Below, piece after piece: positions 7,354 through 14,528 of a stretch of DNA of 20,035 bases. The first letter of the stretch is position 1. Each line of letters begins with the position of its first letter. The notes beneath the pieces are model-generated. The model worked only from the letters and a program-made list of their open reading frames with translations, was not told where the DNA came from and ran no database searches. A program made the translations under genes and the position numbers. The DNA is from Cryomorphaceae bacterium (GTDB lineage Bacteria > Bacteroidota > Bacteroidia > Flavobacteriales > BACL11), in NCBI GenBank assembly GCA_949511925.1, contig CATEYX010000029.1, positions 1 through 20,035 of the forward strand, written 5' to 3'.

Positions 7354-7358
7354 CTTTG

Positions 7359-8132
7359 TTAAAGAATCCCTATTCCGATAGCAATAGCCATTATCATAAT
7401 CATTACCGCAACAGTAATTTGAACAAAGCTAGCTGTGATTTTTTTCAGCAACTTTTTTCCAATTAAAGCTCCAGTAAATGCAGCTAACACAGCTGCTAAA
7501 ATGAGATTAATGTTTTCTTCCATACCAATAGAGGAGTATTTTGTGAAATAAACAGAAACTCTTGAAATATCAATCACAGAAGAAATCATTACTCCAGTAG
7601 CAATAAAGCTTTCCTTACTCAATCCGCACTTAATTAAAAAAGCACTTCTTAGCGCCCCTTGATGTCCTGATAGTCCACCAAAAAATCCACTAATAACACC
7701 CCCAATAAATAGTTTGTTTTCTGCAAATTCTAACTTTTTGAAAAAGGGTAGTAATTCCAAGAACGCAAAACCAAACATTAGAAACGCAACTAATACTTTT
7801 ACGGGAGTAATGGAAAATTCTTTCTCCCCTATTGTATATGTAAGCCATTCTGTAGTTTCGGAAAATGATATCAACAGCCAAGCGCCAATCATCGCACTAA
7901 TTATAGCGGGAGCACCAAATTTGATAACGACTTTCCAATTTGCTTCTTTCCCTACCAAATACATTTTGAAAAAATTGTTCAACAAATGAACAACTCCAGT
8001 TAAGGTAATTGCCATTTCCAAAGGAAAGAAAAGTGCAAAAACAGGCATTAAAATTGTGCCTAAACCAAAACCAGAAAAGAAGGTAAGCAGTGATGCGAAA
8101 AATGCAGCTAAGCAGATTAATACGATTCCCAT
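7359..8132 (-). CDS. TSUP (TauE/SafE) family membrane permease
   Basis: A 257-residue inner-membrane protein of the TSUP family, often called sulfite exporter TauE/SafE; members move small sulfur-containing or organic anions. It has about eight hydrophobic segments. The N-terminal half carries GFGLG (21-25) and the second repeat carries GFFGGLSGHQGA (149-160), the duplicated glycine-rich motif of the family. The substrate cannot be inferred; no sulfur-metabolism gene is adjacent. It begins 6 bases after pheS on the same strand and so is probably made from the pheS transcript. It ends just beyond the terminator at 7331-7353, which can act on both strands. Confidence 0.9.
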   Translation of the reverse strand: MGIVLICLAAFFASLLTFFSGFGLGTILMPVFALFFPLEMAITLTGVVHLLNNFFKMYLVGKEANWKVVIKFGAPAIISAMIGAWLLISFSETTEWLTYTIGEKEFSITPVKVLVAFLMFGFAFLELLPFFKKLEFAENKLFIGGVISGFFGGLSGHQGALRSAFLIKCGLSKESFIATGVMISSVIDISRVSVYFTKYSSIGMEENINLILAAVLAAFTGALIGKKLLKKITASFVQITVAVMIMIMAIAIGIGIL

Positions 8133-8138
8133 GTAAAT

Positions 8139-9155
8139 TTAGATGTTCTTGTCAAACTGCTTTAAGAAACGCACATCATTCTCAAAAAACAGTCGTAAAT
8201 CTTTTACTCCATACTTTAGCATAGCAATTCTTTCAATTCCCATTCCAAAAGCATATCCCGTATATTTTTTAGAATCAATCCCACAGTTTTCTAAAACATT
8301 GGGGTCAACCATTCCGCAGCCTAAAATCTCTAAATAACCAGTGTATTTACATACATTACATCCTTTACCATTACAAATATTACAACTCACATCTACCTCA
8401 GCAGAGGGCTCTGTAAATGGGAAATATGAAGGCCTTAATCTTATTTTTGTTTTTTCTCCAAACATTTCTTTTGCAAAATAAAGAAGTGCTTGTTTTAGGT
8501 CTGCAAAACTTACATTTTCATCAATATACAAACCTTCCACTTGATGAAAAATACAATGTGCTCGAGCTGAAATCGCCTCATTTCTATATACTCTTCCTGG
8601 TGAAAGTGTTCGGATTGGTGGTTTATTTCTCTCCATATATCTTACTTGTACTGATGAGGTATGTGTTCTTAACAATACATCAGGATTAGTTTGGATAAAA
8701 AAGGTGTCCTGCATATCTCTTGCGGGATGTTCTTCAGGTAAATTTAAAGCAGAAAAATTATGCCAATCATCTTCAATTTCTGGCCCTTCCGAAACAGTAA
8801 ATCCAATACGATTAAAAATATCTACAATCTGGTTTCTTACCAAGGAAATAGGATGTCTGCTCCCTAAATTATCCAGGGAAACTGGACGGCTTAAATCAAT
8901 TTCTTCATCCTTCTTTTCGGTGTTGAAACTTCCTTTAAATGAATCAACTTTAGCTTGAGCATTTTGCTTTAAGGTATTTATTGCTTGTCCAAATTCTTTT
9001 TTACTTTCGTTAGGAACCTCTTTAAAAGCAGCAAATAAAGCATTCATTTCCCCCTTCTTACCTAAAAACTTTAGGCGAAATTCTTCAGTTTCTTTCTCTG
9101 ATTTTGAAATAAATTTTTCAACCTCTTTTAGTAATCCCTTTACCTTTTCTAACAT
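8139..9155 (-). CDS. pheS: Phenylalanine-tRNA ligase alpha subunit
   Basis: PheS is the catalytic alpha subunit of the alpha2-beta2 phenylalanyl-tRNA synthetase, which charges tRNA-Phe. The 338-residue protein has the N-terminal coiled coil that contacts tRNA (about 1-85), motif 2 around RTLSPGRVYRNEAISARAH (182-200), the RPSYFPFTEPSAEVD block (241-255) and motif 3 YAFGMGIERIAMLKYG (301-316). Between the last two blocks is a four-cysteine knuckle (Cys258, Cys261, Cys266, Cys269) not found in E. coli PheS but, as I recall, usual in Bacteroidota PheS, where it may bind zinc. The beta subunit gene is not in the window, so pheS and pheT are separated here. Only 50 bases separate it from the divergent lipoprotein gene; no strong promoter match is seen on its strand. 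Confidence 0.97.
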   Translation of the reverse strand: MLEKVKGLLKEVEKFISKSEKETEEFRLKFLGKKGEMNALFAAFKEVPNESKKEFGQAINTLKQNAQAKVDSFKGSFNTEKKDEEIDLSRPVSLDNLGSRHPISLVRNQIVDIFNRIGFTVSEGPEIEDDWHNFSALNLPEEHPARDMQDTFFIQTNPDVLLRTHTSSVQVRYMERNKPPIRTLSPGRVYRNEAISARAHCIFHQVEGLYIDENVSFADLKQALLYFAKEMFGEKTKIRLRPSYFPFTEPSAEVDVSCNICNGKGCNVCKYTGYLEILGCGMVDPNVLENCGIDSKKYTGYAFGMGIERIAMLKYGVKDLRLFFENDVRFLKQFDKNI

Positions 9156-9169
9156 TGCAATAATTTATA

Positions 9170-9177
9170 TATATTTG
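9170..9177 (+). promoter_or_regulatory. Candidate -7 element for the small lipoprotein gene
   Basis: TATATTTG matches TAnnTTTG and ends 28 nt before the ATG at 9206. No TTG sits at the expected -33 spacing, so this is a half-site only. Confidence 0.4.
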
Positions 9178-9205
9178 CTAATTCAATTACAAAGAAACAA
9201 TAATT

Positions 9206-9592
9206 ATGCTAAATAGGATTTTTAAAACTATATTATTAGGAGTTTTTTCTCTAGTGATAACAACTACATTTACTTCTTGTGAAAAAGAAAAAGACACAAT
9301 AGCAGTAATTATAGTGAAAGATACTTTTGGAAATGTTGTTTCAGGAGTGAAAGTTGAGGTGAATCCAGATCAAACTATAAACCCTACTTCTGGAGAGCTC
9401 CCGATTCCTGATTTAAAAAAAGTTAACACAACAGACGCCAATGGAAAAGCTCAGTTTACCTATGAGCTTGAGTTAATATTAAACATTAAAGCCACCAAAA
9501 GTGATGGTAATGATAATTATGAGGGAGTAAATATTATTCGTTTACTAAGAGGGAAAACAACTACAAAAGTGGTTGAAATTTCATTGATATAA
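9206..9592 (+). CDS. Small lipoprotein with a predicted Ig-like beta domain
   Basis: A 128-residue predicted lipoprotein. The N-terminus has a basic start (MLNRIFK), a hydrophobic stretch (8-20) and a lipobox-like FTSC with the modified Cys25, followed by the charged run EKEKD; charged residues just after the cysteine are also seen in surface-exported lipoproteins of Bacteroidota. The mature part (about 30-125) reads as beta strands with IIVKDTFGNVVSGVKVEV and NTTDANGKAQFTYEL. This is the pattern of carboxypeptidase-regulatory-like or bacterial Ig-like modules found in surface proteins. No enzyme motif is seen and I do not recognise a named family. It is a single gene, divergent from pheS and tail-to-tail (2-base gap) with the next gene. 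Confidence 0.75.
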   Translation: MLNRIFKTILLGVFSLVITTTFTSCEKEKDTIAVIIVKDTFGNVVSGVKVEVNPDQTINPTSGELPIPDLKKVNTTDANGKAQFTYELELILNIKATKSDGNDNYEGVNIIRLLRGKTTTKVVEISLI

Positions 9593-9594
9593 AT

Positions 9595-9918
9595 CTAATC
9601 TAGATGTTTTATAATAGCCTCCTTCATTAGCAACCCTTGCTTTGCGTCATCTAGATTTTTTAAGGCTTTTAATTCGATCCAGTGTGGCCATCCGTCTTCA
9701 TCTACTCTGTCAAACCGATAAAATCCAAAAGGAGTTAGTATCTTACATACTGCAACATGTAGAATATCTACTTTTTCCTCCCGACCAAATCGCTTAATAC
9801 CCATATTTAGTTCTTGCACACCAATTAAATAAAGAATAGCCTTTAAGTTTATTTCATCATCAAATTGTCTCTCTATTTTTAAAACTAAAGCATCCCATTT
9901 TTTATTCAAGTCATCCAT
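9595..9918 (-). CDS. Small soluble protein of unknown function
   Basis: A 107-residue protein without signal peptide or membrane segments. It is rich in Asp, Glu, Lys and Trp, with a helical N-terminal half (MDDLNKKWDALVLKIERQF, then LKAILYLIGVQELNMG) and a central segment YRFDRVDEDGWPHWIEL that looks like short strands. I do not recognise the family; it resembles small conserved Bacteroidota proteins, but that is only an impression. Coding is supported by the clean open frame filling the space between neighbours and by a perfect TAnnTTTG (TAACTTTG) on its strand ending exactly 4 nt before its ATG, which suggests a leaderless mRNA. It is tail-to-tail with the lipoprotein gene and divergent from cvpA. 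Confidence 0.75.
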   Translation of the reverse strand: MDDLNKKWDALVLKIERQFDDEINLKAILYLIGVQELNMGIKRFGREEKVDILHVAVCKILTPFGFYRFDRVDEDGWPHWIELKALKNLDDAKQGLLMKEAIIKHLD

Positions 9919-9922
9919 AATG

Positions 9923-9947
9923 CAAAGTTAAAATTTTAATATCTTTA
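9923..9947. promoter_or_regulatory. Overlapping divergent promoter elements in a 33-bp gap
   Basis: The 33-bp gap between two divergent ATGs holds a -7-like element for each: TAACTTTG on the minus strand (9923-9930) and TATCTTTA on the plus strand (9940-9947, last base off consensus). Each ends exactly 4 nt before its ATG, so transcription would start at or next to the start codon. Neither has a clear -33 TTG at 19-21 bases. Confidence 0.4.
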
Positions 9948-9951
9948 CGGT

Positions 9952-10494
9952 ATGAATTATTTAGATATTATAATAGCAGTTCCTTTATTATATGGATTGA
10001 TAAAAGGCTTTTCTAATGGACTTGTTAAAGAGGTGACGTCATTGTTAGCTTTGTTTATAGGTGTATATGTTGCTATAAATTTTTCAGAATATTTGGAGCC
10101 AAAATTTATTGATATGTTGGATGGTTATCAGGAATTTGTTCCTGTTTTAGCTTTCGGAGTCTTGTTTTTAGTAAGTGTCTTGTGTATAAAGGCCATAGGA
10201 TTTGTTGTTGATAAACTAACAAAAGCACTGGCATTAGGTATTTTTAGTAGGGTGTTTGGAGGAATTTTTGGTTTTTTAAAAGTAGTTGTTATTTTCAGTT
10301 TTTTACTCTTTGTTATTACTGATTATAACTTGGTAAACAAACAAACTAAAAATGGTTCGGTATTGTTTGAGCCACTAACTGATATTGCAAAAACGATAAC
10401 CCCAAAATTAAAAAAACATCAATCCATTTTAGATAAAATTGATAAAGAAGCTGAAAAAGCTAAAGAAAAAATAAATCAGAAAATTAATTTTTGA
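9952..10494 (+). CDS. CvpA-family inner-membrane protein
   Basis: A 180-residue CvpA-family protein, named after the E. coli colicin V production protein and linked in various bacteria to envelope stress tolerance; its molecular function is not settled. Four membrane segments are visible (about 2-20, 27-44, 62-86 and 103-123), with the family's typical N-terminus MNYLDIIIAVPLLYGLIKGF and the glycine-rich SRVFGGIFGFLK stretch (99-110). A charged, probably helical tail rich in Lys and Glu (about 155-180) is cytoplasmic or extends from the membrane. The stop overlaps the end of the convergent pgk by 11 bases. A TATCTTTA element 4 nt before the ATG suggests a leaderless transcript. Confidence 0.9.
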   Translation: MNYLDIIIAVPLLYGLIKGFSNGLVKEVTSLLALFIGVYVAINFSEYLEPKFIDMLDGYQEFVPVLAFGVLFLVSVLCIKAIGFVVDKLTKALALGIFSRVFGGIFGFLKVVVIFSFLLFVITDYNLVNKQTKNGSVLFEPLTDIAKTITPKLKKHQSILDKIDKEAEKAKEKINQKINF

Positions 10495-11674
10495 TAGCAG
10501 TTACTCCGGGAAGCTGCTTGCCTTCAAGATACTCTAACATAGCTCCACCACCTGTTGAAATATAGGATACCTTTTCAGCTAAACCAAACTGCTTTACAGC
10601 AGCAACAGAATCACCCCCGCCCACTAATGAAAATGCGCCATTTTGAGTTGCCTTACATATTGCTTCCCCAACTTGTATAGTACCATTTGAAAAATTATCC
10701 ATTTCAAAAACACCCATTGGTCCGTTCCAAATTATTGTTTTTGAATTCAATATTACCTTAGAAAAGTGAGTGATGCTATCGCTTCCAATATCTAGTCCCA
10801 TAAATCCATCAGGAATATTTGTAATTTCAGAATGTTGAATGATTGCATTATTGTTAAACTCATTTGCATTTACTGAATCAGAGGGTAATAACAATTGAAC
10901 TCCCTTTGCTTTAGCGTCAGTAATTAAGCTTTTTGCTAAAGCTACCTTGTCATCCTCCACTAATGAATTACCAATACTTCCACCCATTGCTTTAGCAAAA
11001 GTATATGCCATTCCACCACCAATAATTAGGTTGTCAACTTTGTCAAAAAGTGAAGTAATAACATCAATTTTACCCGTTATCTTTGCACCACCTATAATTG
11101 CGGTAAAAGGTCTTTTTGGGTTTTTAAGTGCAGTTTCTAAGCTATTTATTTCATTGCTAAGTAATAGTCCAAAATATTTATTGTTTGGAAAATAATTAGC
11201 AATAATTGAAGTAGAGGCATGCGCTCTGTGTGCGGTTCCAAATGCGTCATTTACATACACATCACCAAGGTTAGCCAGTCGTTTTGCAAAGTCAATATCT
11301 CCTGCTTTTTCTTGTGAGTAAAAACGCAAGTTTTCTAATACCAATACATCTCCATTTTCCATTTTAGATATATCAGTTAAGGTATTTTCACCAACACAGT
11401 CGATACTAAATCCAACTTCAGTTTCAAGCAAATTTGAAAGGTGTATAAGAGTATGTTTTAATGAAAACTTCTCTTCAAAACCATTTTTTGGTCTTCCAAG
11501 GTGAGACATGATAATTGCTTTCCCTCCGTCTGCAATGACTTTTTTAATTGTAGGTAGGGCGGCTTTAATTCTACTGTCATCAGTAATATTAAAATGTTTA
11601 TCTAAAGGAACATTAAAGTCAACTCGTATTAAAACCTTTTTCCCTTTTAGAGATATGTCGCTTATGTTTTTCAT
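10484..11674 (-). CDS. pgk: Phosphoglycerate kinase
   Basis: Pgk transfers phosphate between 1,3-bisphosphoglycerate and ADP in glycolysis. The 396-residue, two-domain cytoplasmic enzyme shows RVDFNVP (17-23), the substrate arginine segments SHLGRP (57-62) and LENLRF (113-118), VNDAFGTAHRAHAS (141-154), GGAKITGK (195-202), WNGPMGVFE (316-324), the nucleotide loop GGGDS (352-356) and ISTGGGA (372-378). All main motifs are intact and length is normal. The ATG is preceded by a perfect TACTTTTG ending 4 nt before it, with a TTTG farther upstream, so the mRNA is probably leaderless. It is divergent from holB and its stop lies within the end of cvpA. Confidence 0.98.
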   Translation of the reverse strand: MKNISDISLKGKKVLIRVDFNVPLDKHFNITDDSRIKAALPTIKKVIADGGKAIIMSHLGRPKNGFEEKFSLKHTLIHLSNLLETEVGFSIDCVGENTLTDISKMENGDVLVLENLRFYSQEKAGDIDFAKRLANLGDVYVNDAFGTAHRAHASTSIIANYFPNNKYFGLLLSNEINSLETALKNPKRPFTAIIGGAKITGKIDVITSLFDKVDNLIIGGGMAYTFAKAMGGSIGNSLVEDDKVALAKSLITDAKAKGVQLLLPSDSVNANEFNNNAIIQHSEITNIPDGFMGLDIGSDSITHFSKVILNSKTIIWNGPMGVFEMDNFSNGTIQVGEAICKATQNGAFSLVGGGDSVAAVKQFGLAEKVSYISTGGGAMLEYLEGKQLPGVTAIKN

Positions 11675-11678
11675 TTTG

Positions 11679-11712
11679 CAAAAGTAAAATAAATGCTAAA
11701 AATGAGCGCAAA
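11679..11712 (-). promoter_or_regulatory. Candidate pgk promoter
   Basis: On the minus strand TTTG (11709-11712) is followed after 22 bases by TACTTTTG (11679-11686), a perfect -7 element. The element ends 4 nt before the pgk ATG (11674), so transcription should begin at or within a base or two of the start codon. The spacer is slightly longer than the usual 19-21. Confidence 0.55.
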
Positions 11713-11717
11713 TTATT

Positions 11718-11725
11718 TATATTTG
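11718..11725 (+). promoter_or_regulatory. Candidate -7 element for the holB operon
   Basis: TATATTTG matches TAnnTTTG and ends 17 nt before the holB ATG at 11743. No -33 TTG is seen at the usual distance. It would drive the six-gene run holB to scoB. Confidence 0.4.
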
Positions 11726-11742
11726 ACAGAAATAAATTTTGA

Positions 11743-12894
11743 ATGTTATTTAAAGAGATTATAGGCAATAATTCATTGAAAAAGCAACTGATTGAGGCGG
11801 TTAGGAATAATCGAATTAGTCATGCTCAGCTTTTTTCTGGTAAAAGTGGTAGTGCCAAATTGGCTTTAGCGCTTGCTTATGCTCAGTTTTTAAATTGCGA
11901 AAACAGATCTGCAGTTGATTCTTGTGGAATCTGTTCTTCCTGTTTAAAGTTTAATAACCTATCACACCCCGACTTACACTTAGTTATACCAGTTTTAAAG
12001 ACTAAAGAAGTGCAAAAACCAGTAAGCGACCATTTTATTGGTCAGTGGCGCAATTTTATAATTAACAATTATTATGGGTCGTTGAATGGTTGGATTGATT
12101 CATTTGGAACTGAAAACAAATCAGGTCAGCAGGGTGCAATTTATAAAGATGAAGCAAATAATATCCATAAAAAGTTAAGCCTTAAAAATTATGAGGCTGA
12201 ATACAGAGTTGTACTAATTTGGATGCCAGAAAGAATGAACTTAGAGGTATCCAATAAGCTGCTGAAGTTATTTGAAGAGCCACCAAAGGGAACTATTTTT
12301 TTATTGGTAACTGAAAATGCCACCCGACTTTTACCAACTATAATTTCAAGATTACAGACGATTAAAATTGCTGATTTTACATCTGAAGATATTGTCAATC
12401 ATTTTGGTGATAAGGTTTTGTCATTGGAAAAGGCAAAACAGCTTAGGAATTTAACGAATGCTGATTTAGGAAAAATTACTCAAATTTTGGAGGATAAAGA
12501 AGGGGAGTTAGATTTGTTTACTGACTTTTCAGTTTGGATGCGTCTTACCTACAAAATGGATGTTCAGGGAATTTCAAAGTGGGTAGACAATCTTTCTTTA
12601 AGGGGAAGAAAACAACAAAATCTATTCTTATCCTATGCTATAAAAATGGTTAGGGAGTGCTTAATTTATAATTTTGCAAGTAATACCTTGCTCAAAACAA
12701 ACGAAAATGAATTTGCTTTTTTAACTAAATTTTCACCATTTATACATGAGGAGAACAGCGTAATGATAACTGAAAAATTAGAAGAATCAATTAGGGCAAT
12801 TAATCGAAACGCAAATGCAAAAATCTTATTTTTTGAGCTTTCGCTTCAAATGGTGAAATTCTTAAGACTTAAGCGTAAATTTGCCATAAAATAA
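11743..12894 (+). CDS. holB: DNA polymerase III delta' subunit (clamp loader)
   Basis: The 383-residue protein is a delta'-type clamp-loader subunit, part of the AAA+ complex that places the sliding clamp on DNA. It opens with the family N-terminus FKEIIGNNSLKKQL and RISHAQLFSG. The P-loop is degenerate (GKSGSAK, 33-39, instead of GxxGxGKT), as expected for delta', which does not need ATP hydrolysis. A four-cysteine zinc module follows (Cys52, Cys61, Cys64, Cys67), then FEEPP (177-181) and ISRLQ (201-205), the sensor/arginine-finger region. Length fits Bacteroidota delta'. DnaX (tau/gamma) is less likely because the P-loop is broken and the long C-terminal extension is absent. It leads the operon and is followed after 6 bases by the RicT-like gene. 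Confidence 0.88.
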   Translation: MLFKEIIGNNSLKKQLIEAVRNNRISHAQLFSGKSGSAKLALALAYAQFLNCENRSAVDSCGICSSCLKFNNLSHPDLHLVIPVLKTKEVQKPVSDHFIGQWRNFIINNYYGSLNGWIDSFGTENKSGQQGAIYKDEANNIHKKLSLKNYEAEYRVVLIWMPERMNLEVSNKLLKLFEEPPKGTIFLLVTENATRLLPTIISRLQTIKIADFTSEDIVNHFGDKVLSLEKAKQLRNLTNADLGKITQILEDKEGELDLFTDFSVWMRLTYKMDVQGISKWVDNLSLRGRKQQNLFLSYAIKMVRECLIYNFASNTLLKTNENEFAFLTKFSPFIHEENSVMITEKLEESIRAINRNANAKILFFELSLQMVKFLRLKRKFAIK

Positions 12895-12900
12895 AACAAA

Positions 12901-14052
12901 ATGGGTTGTAGTAATTGTAGTACTTGTGAGGTTTCCGAGAATAGAGGTTCTGCTAACAGTACTGTTTTTGATTGGCTGTATCAAATTGATGCTCCAAAAA
13001 GCGAAAATAGTAACTTGGTTGAAGTGCAATTTAAGGGAGATAGGAAAGACTTCTATGTTAATTCAGAAGATATAGATATTAGTAGTGGAGACTGGGTAGC
13101 TGTTCAGGGAGAAAAATCAGGGCATGATATTGGTAAAGTAACAATGAAGGGCGAGCTAGTTGCATTGCAGATAAAACGTAAAAGTAGAGATGTTGAAAAG
13201 GAACCTATCAGAAAACTATTTCGAGTAGCATCAGAAAATGACATGCAGAAGTGGAAGGATGCGGTAGCTAATGAGGATGATATTTTGATAAAAGCAAAAC
13301 GAATTATTGAAGATTCCAAATTAGAAATGAAGCTTACTGACGTTGAGTTTCAAGGAGATAATTCGAAAGCAACATTTTATTATACAGCAGAAAAAAGAGT
13401 GGATTTTCGTGAGTTAATAAGAGAGTATTCAAGAAATTTTGGAGTGAGAGTAGAGATGCGCCAGATTGGTGTTAGACAAGAAGCTGCCAAAATTGGAGGA
13501 ATAGGTTCGTGCGGTAGAGAGCTTTGTTGTTCTACTTGGATGACTGATTTCCCGTCAGTATCAACTAATGCTGCTCGTTATCAACAGCTATCAATTAATC
13601 CTCAAAAAATTTCAGGCCAATGCGGAAGATTAAAGTGTTGTTTGAATTTTGAATTAGATGGTTATACTGAGGCACTAAAAGATTTTCCAAGCACAAAAGT
13701 GCAATTAAAATCGAAAAAAGGAAATGCAAAATTTGTAAAATTAGATGTGTTTAAAGGAATCTTATTTTATTTTAATATGGACAATCCAGGTGATTTGCTT
13801 GAGCTATCCATTGAGAATGTAAATAAAATTATTGCATTGAATAAGAAAGGGGAATTACCTGCAAGCTTTGAAAGTTTTGTAATTGAAATTGAACAAAAGG
13901 AAGTTTCTTTTGAAGACGCTATGGGTCAAGACAATATTGGTCGTTTTGACAAAAAAAAGAAACCAAAATTTAAAAAGAAAAAGAAAGGAAATTGTCATTG
14001 TGGGAAAACTAAAAATCCAAATGGAAATTGTGATGGGTCTCACCGGAGTTAA
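12901..14052 (+). CDS. ricT: RicT/YaaT-like PSP1-domain protein with C-terminal CDGSH-like finger
   Basis: A 383-residue PSP1-domain protein related to Bacillus RicT (YaaT), part of the Fe-S-bearing Ric (Y) complex that supports RNA maturation and decay. The PSP1 core is clear: GGIGSCGRELCCSTW and ISGQCGRLKCCLNFE (about 199-239), two CGR-x-x-CC cysteine pairs. The N-terminus has another cysteine cluster, MGCSNCSTC. After a Lys-rich linker (about 348-362), the last residues read CHCGKTKNPNGNCDGSH (365-381), with the three Cys and one His of a CDGSH iron-sulfur finger but one residue more between the second and third Cys than the classic spacing. Fe-S binding by this tail is inferred. An in-frame A AAA AAG at 13953-13959 lies at the start of the linker. 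The gene sits between holB and gldH, a neighbourhood common in Bacteroidota. The symbol is by homology of the core. Confidence 0.88.
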   Translation: MGCSNCSTCEVSENRGSANSTVFDWLYQIDAPKSENSNLVEVQFKGDRKDFYVNSEDIDISSGDWVAVQGEKSGHDIGKVTMKGELVALQIKRKSRDVEKEPIRKLFRVASENDMQKWKDAVANEDDILIKAKRIIEDSKLEMKLTDVEFQGDNSKATFYYTAEKRVDFRELIREYSRNFGVRVEMRQIGVRQEAAKIGGIGSCGRELCCSTWMTDFPSVSTNAARYQQLSINPQKISGQCGRLKCCLNFELDGYTEALKDFPSTKVQLKSKKGNAKFVKLDVFKGILFYFNMDNPGDLLELSIENVNKIIALNKKGELPASFESFVIEIEQKEVSFEDAMGQDNIGRFDKKKKPKFKKKKKGNCHCGKTKNPNGNCDGSHRS

Positions 14053-14063
14053 AAAGTAATTAT

Positions 14064-14528
14064 ATGATTCGGACTTTAGCTTTAATTGGCACAATAGTTA
14101 TGTTTATTTCATGTGATAGTTCTATTGTTTTTGAAGAATATAAAAGCTTTGAAAATCAGAATTGGAATACTGATAGCGCAGCATTTTTCAACTATACCAT
14201 AACGGATACAACTAGTACTAATACAGTTAAAATTAAGTTAAGGCATACTGTTGAATATGAGTTTCAGAATCTGATTTTATTTGTTGAAACAGATGTAATT
14301 GACACGGTTGAATTGATGTTGGCAAACAAGGAAGGAATGTGGTTGGGCGGTGGAATTGGTGATGTAAGAGAGTTTGAATTTGAATATCAAAATGCAAAGT
14401 TATTTAGTAAAAAAGGAAATTATTCTTTTAAAATCGAACAAGCAATGCGTTATGGAATGGCTGAAAAAATCCAAGTACTAAATAATGTTCTTGCCGTAGG
14501 GTTAAGTATAGAAAAACAAAATGAGTAG
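14064..14528 (+). CDS. gldH: Gliding motility lipoprotein GldH
   Basis: A 154-residue predicted lipoprotein: short signal peptide MIRTLALIGTIVMFISC with lipid-modified Cys17 and no lysine-rich tether. The mature part shows the GldH pattern: FEEYKSFENQNWNTD near the start, a glycine-rich MWLGGGIGDVREFEFEY in the middle and EQAMRYGMAEKIQVLNNVLAVGLSIEK at the end. In Flavobacterium, GldH is one of the lipoproteins required for gliding motility and chitin use; its exact role is unknown. The identification rests on this pattern and on its position between ricT and PBP1A, a recurring order in the phylum. It does not prove that this organism glides, since other gld genes are outside the window. The stop overlaps the PBP1A start by 8 bases. 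Confidence 0.85.
   Translation: MIRTLALIGTIVMFISCDSSIVFEEYKSFENQNWNTDSAAFFNYTITDTTSTNTVKIKLRHTVEYEFQNLILFVETDVIDTVELMLANKEGMWLGGGIGDVREFEFEYQNAKLFSKKGNYSFKIEQAMRYGMAEKIQVLNNVLAVGLSIEKQNE

Noticed and set aside
8349..8384. Four-cysteine knuckle in PheS as a novel zinc site
   Set aside because: As far as I recall the insert is usual in Bacteroidota PheS; recorded in the gene entry but not unusual for this lineage.
8417..8689. 90-codon plus-strand frame inside pheS
   Set aside because: Entirely antisense to conserved synthetase motifs, with a repetitive hydrophobic translation and no promoter; treated as a shadow.
11839..11859. Broken P-loop in the clamp-loader protein
   Set aside because: A degenerate P-loop is a normal property of delta' subunits and not a mutation.
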